Origin: Elusimicrobia bacterium RBG_16_66_12
GTDB lineage: Bacteria > Elusimicrobiota > Elusimicrobia > UBA1565 > UBA9628
Direction: 5' to 3'
Length of the DNA stretch: 23,082 nucleotides
NCBI GenBank assembly: GCA_001800005.1
Contig: MGUL01000174.1
Location: 1 to 23,082 of the forward strand
Shown: one piece after another, positions 22,210 through 23,082 of the stretch
Position numbering within the stretch: position 1 is the stretch's first letter
Layout of the letters: each line of letters starts with the position of its first letter
Position numbers and translations under genes: made by a program
The notes under the pieces: model-generated
Databases searched by the model: none
What the model was told of the DNA's origin: nothing
The model's input: the letters and a program-made list of their open reading frames with translations, nothing else

Positions 22210-23082
22210 CGCCGTCTCTTCGAAGCTCTCCTCGGCGCTTACGCGCCTGGCTTTCGATCAGCCCTTCTTCGGCACCTTGCTGGCGATGACGCCCCTTATC
22301 GCCCAGCCGGCTGTGCGCACTTTGGCGACGAACGGTGAGCGCATCCTCTACAACCCCAACTTCCTCGAGGGGCTCACTGGGACGGAGACCGTCGCTGTCC
22401 TGGCTCATGAGCTCCTGCACATCTGCTATCTGCACTGCGACACATCTCGCCGGGGAGCGCGACATTCCCATAAATGGAACGTGGCCTGCGATTTCGCCAT
22501 CAACCAAGAGCTCGCTCAATGGGGATTCTCCCTTCCGAAGGGGGCGCTGCGCAGTCCGGCCTTCAAGGGGCTCTTCGCCGAGCAGATCTACGACCGCCTG
22601 CCTGACTCGTCCTGTGTATGTCTGGACGAGCTCCTGCCCATGCCGGCTGGGGCCAAGGAGGAGGTCCAGGGGCGCATCCTGACCGCTGCCGCCGCTGCGC
22701 CGGGGAAACTTCCTGCGGGCCTTGCCCGCTGGGTAGCCGGTATTGGCCGTTCACGCGTGCCCTGGCAGCGCATACTCCACCGTTTCCTTCATACAGCCCT
22801 CTCTCGCGAGGATCAGTCCTTTCTGCCGCCCAACCGGCGGCATCTCTGGGAGGACCGCTACCTCCCGTCCGTCTCGCAAGGCGCGCGTCCGCGCCTGGTC
22901 GTGGCCGTGGATACATCCGACTCCATCACCGCCGCGCAATTGGAGGTTTTCTCTGCGGAGCTCTCCGCCCTCGCTGGACTCTGCTCCGAAATCCTCCTCC
23001 TGACCTGCGATGCCCAGGTCCACGAGACGATCCGGCTCGAGGCGTTCTCCTCCCGACTTAGGTCCCTGAACCTGACCGGCGG
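22196..23082 (+). CDS. Metallopeptidase-like plus VWA protein (second DUF2201-type), 3' end missing
   Basis: The frame is open from the ATG at 22196 to the end of the window (295 codons), so the gene continues beyond. HELLHICYLH (H71, E72, H75) and, about 25 residues later, CDFAINQEL give the zinc-protease-like N-terminal domain. A proline-rich linker leads to RLVVAVDTSDSI, the start of a VWA domain with MIDAS residues DTSDS at 239-243. It has the same domain order as the protein at 7149 but diverges in sequence. The start overlaps the MoxR gene by 14 bases, so translation is coupled; no strong ribosome binding site is seen. It completes the SWIM-MoxR-VWA set. Confidence 0.85.
   Translation, partial: MLAPNAVSSKLSSALTRLAFDQPFFGTLLAMTPLIAQPAVRTLATNGERILYNPNFLEGLTGTETVAVLAHELLHICYLHCDTSRRGARHSHKWNVACDFAINQELAQWGFSLPKGALRSPAFKGLFAEQIYDRLPDSSCVCLDELLPMPAGAKEEVQGRILTAAAAAPGKLPAGLARWVAGIGRSRVPWQRILHRFLHTALSREDQSFLPPNRRHLWEDRYLPSVSQGARPRLVVAVDTSDSITAAQLEVFSAELSALAGLCSEILLLTCDAQVHETIRLEAFSSRLRSLNLTG

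Noticed and set aside
1..23082. tRNA genes, insertion sequences, transposases, integrases or attachment sites
   Set aside because: None was seen. The mobile-element character rests only on gene content such as dnaB, XRE/ImmA and the HsdM fragment.

Overview
This 23 kb window is high-GC, gene-dense bacterial DNA with almost no spare sequence. The organism is probably a diderm (Gram-negative): there are two lipobox lipoproteins and a large secreted PEGA-repeat protein with a possible outer-membrane C-terminus. No rRNA, tRNA or other taxonomic marker is present, so I do not name a phylum. A DnaB helicase facing an XRE/ImmA pair, an HsdM fragment and a Fic protein give the window the look of an accessory region: integrated element, plasmid or genomic island.

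Layout. (1) 1-3.7 kb: the 3' end of a DUF1848 gene, a dnaB-type helicase on the minus strand, and a divergent XRE repressor/ImmA-type protease pair. They share a 125-bp intergenic region with two overlapping promoters and at least four copies of TCCTGT. An HsdM N-terminal fragment follows. (2) 3.7-4.3 kb: a small minus-strand lipoprotein, then a non-coding leader. The leader holds a good promoter and two related copies of a structured RNA. The first copy ends in an intrinsic terminator. The second ends in a hairpin that covers the ribosome binding site and start codon of the next gene. (3) 4.3-16.9 kb: twelve plus-strand genes, most overlapping by 4 bases or separated by a few: PPP-type phosphatase, MoxR-like AAA ATPase, unknown, metallopeptidase/VWA protein, divergent S-adenosylmethionine synthetase, three unknowns, a zinc-knuckle protein, a HAD hydrolase, an ECF-like sigma factor and a TPR-CHAT protease. 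A second strong promoter precedes the sigma gene. (4) 16.9-17.9 kb: a convergent Fic AMP-transferase with its own, apparently leaderless, promoter. (5) 18-23 kb: LPP20-like lipoprotein, PEGA protein, SWIM zinc-finger protein, a second MoxR ATPase and a second metallopeptidase/VWA protein that runs off the window.

How it may work together. Two MoxR plus VWA/metallopeptidase modules lie about 16 kb apart. The first sits in one long transcription unit with a predicted SAM-making enzyme, a sigma factor and a CHAT protease, under a tandem RNA leader. I read this as a candidate ligand-gated stress or conflict system in which protease activity (CHAT) and transcription (sigma factor) are linked, by analogy with TPR-CHAT and sigma-factor partners known from type III-E CRISPR systems; there is no CRISPR here. 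The individual gene families are visible in the sequence. The joint function, the RNA ligand and the signalling order are inference.
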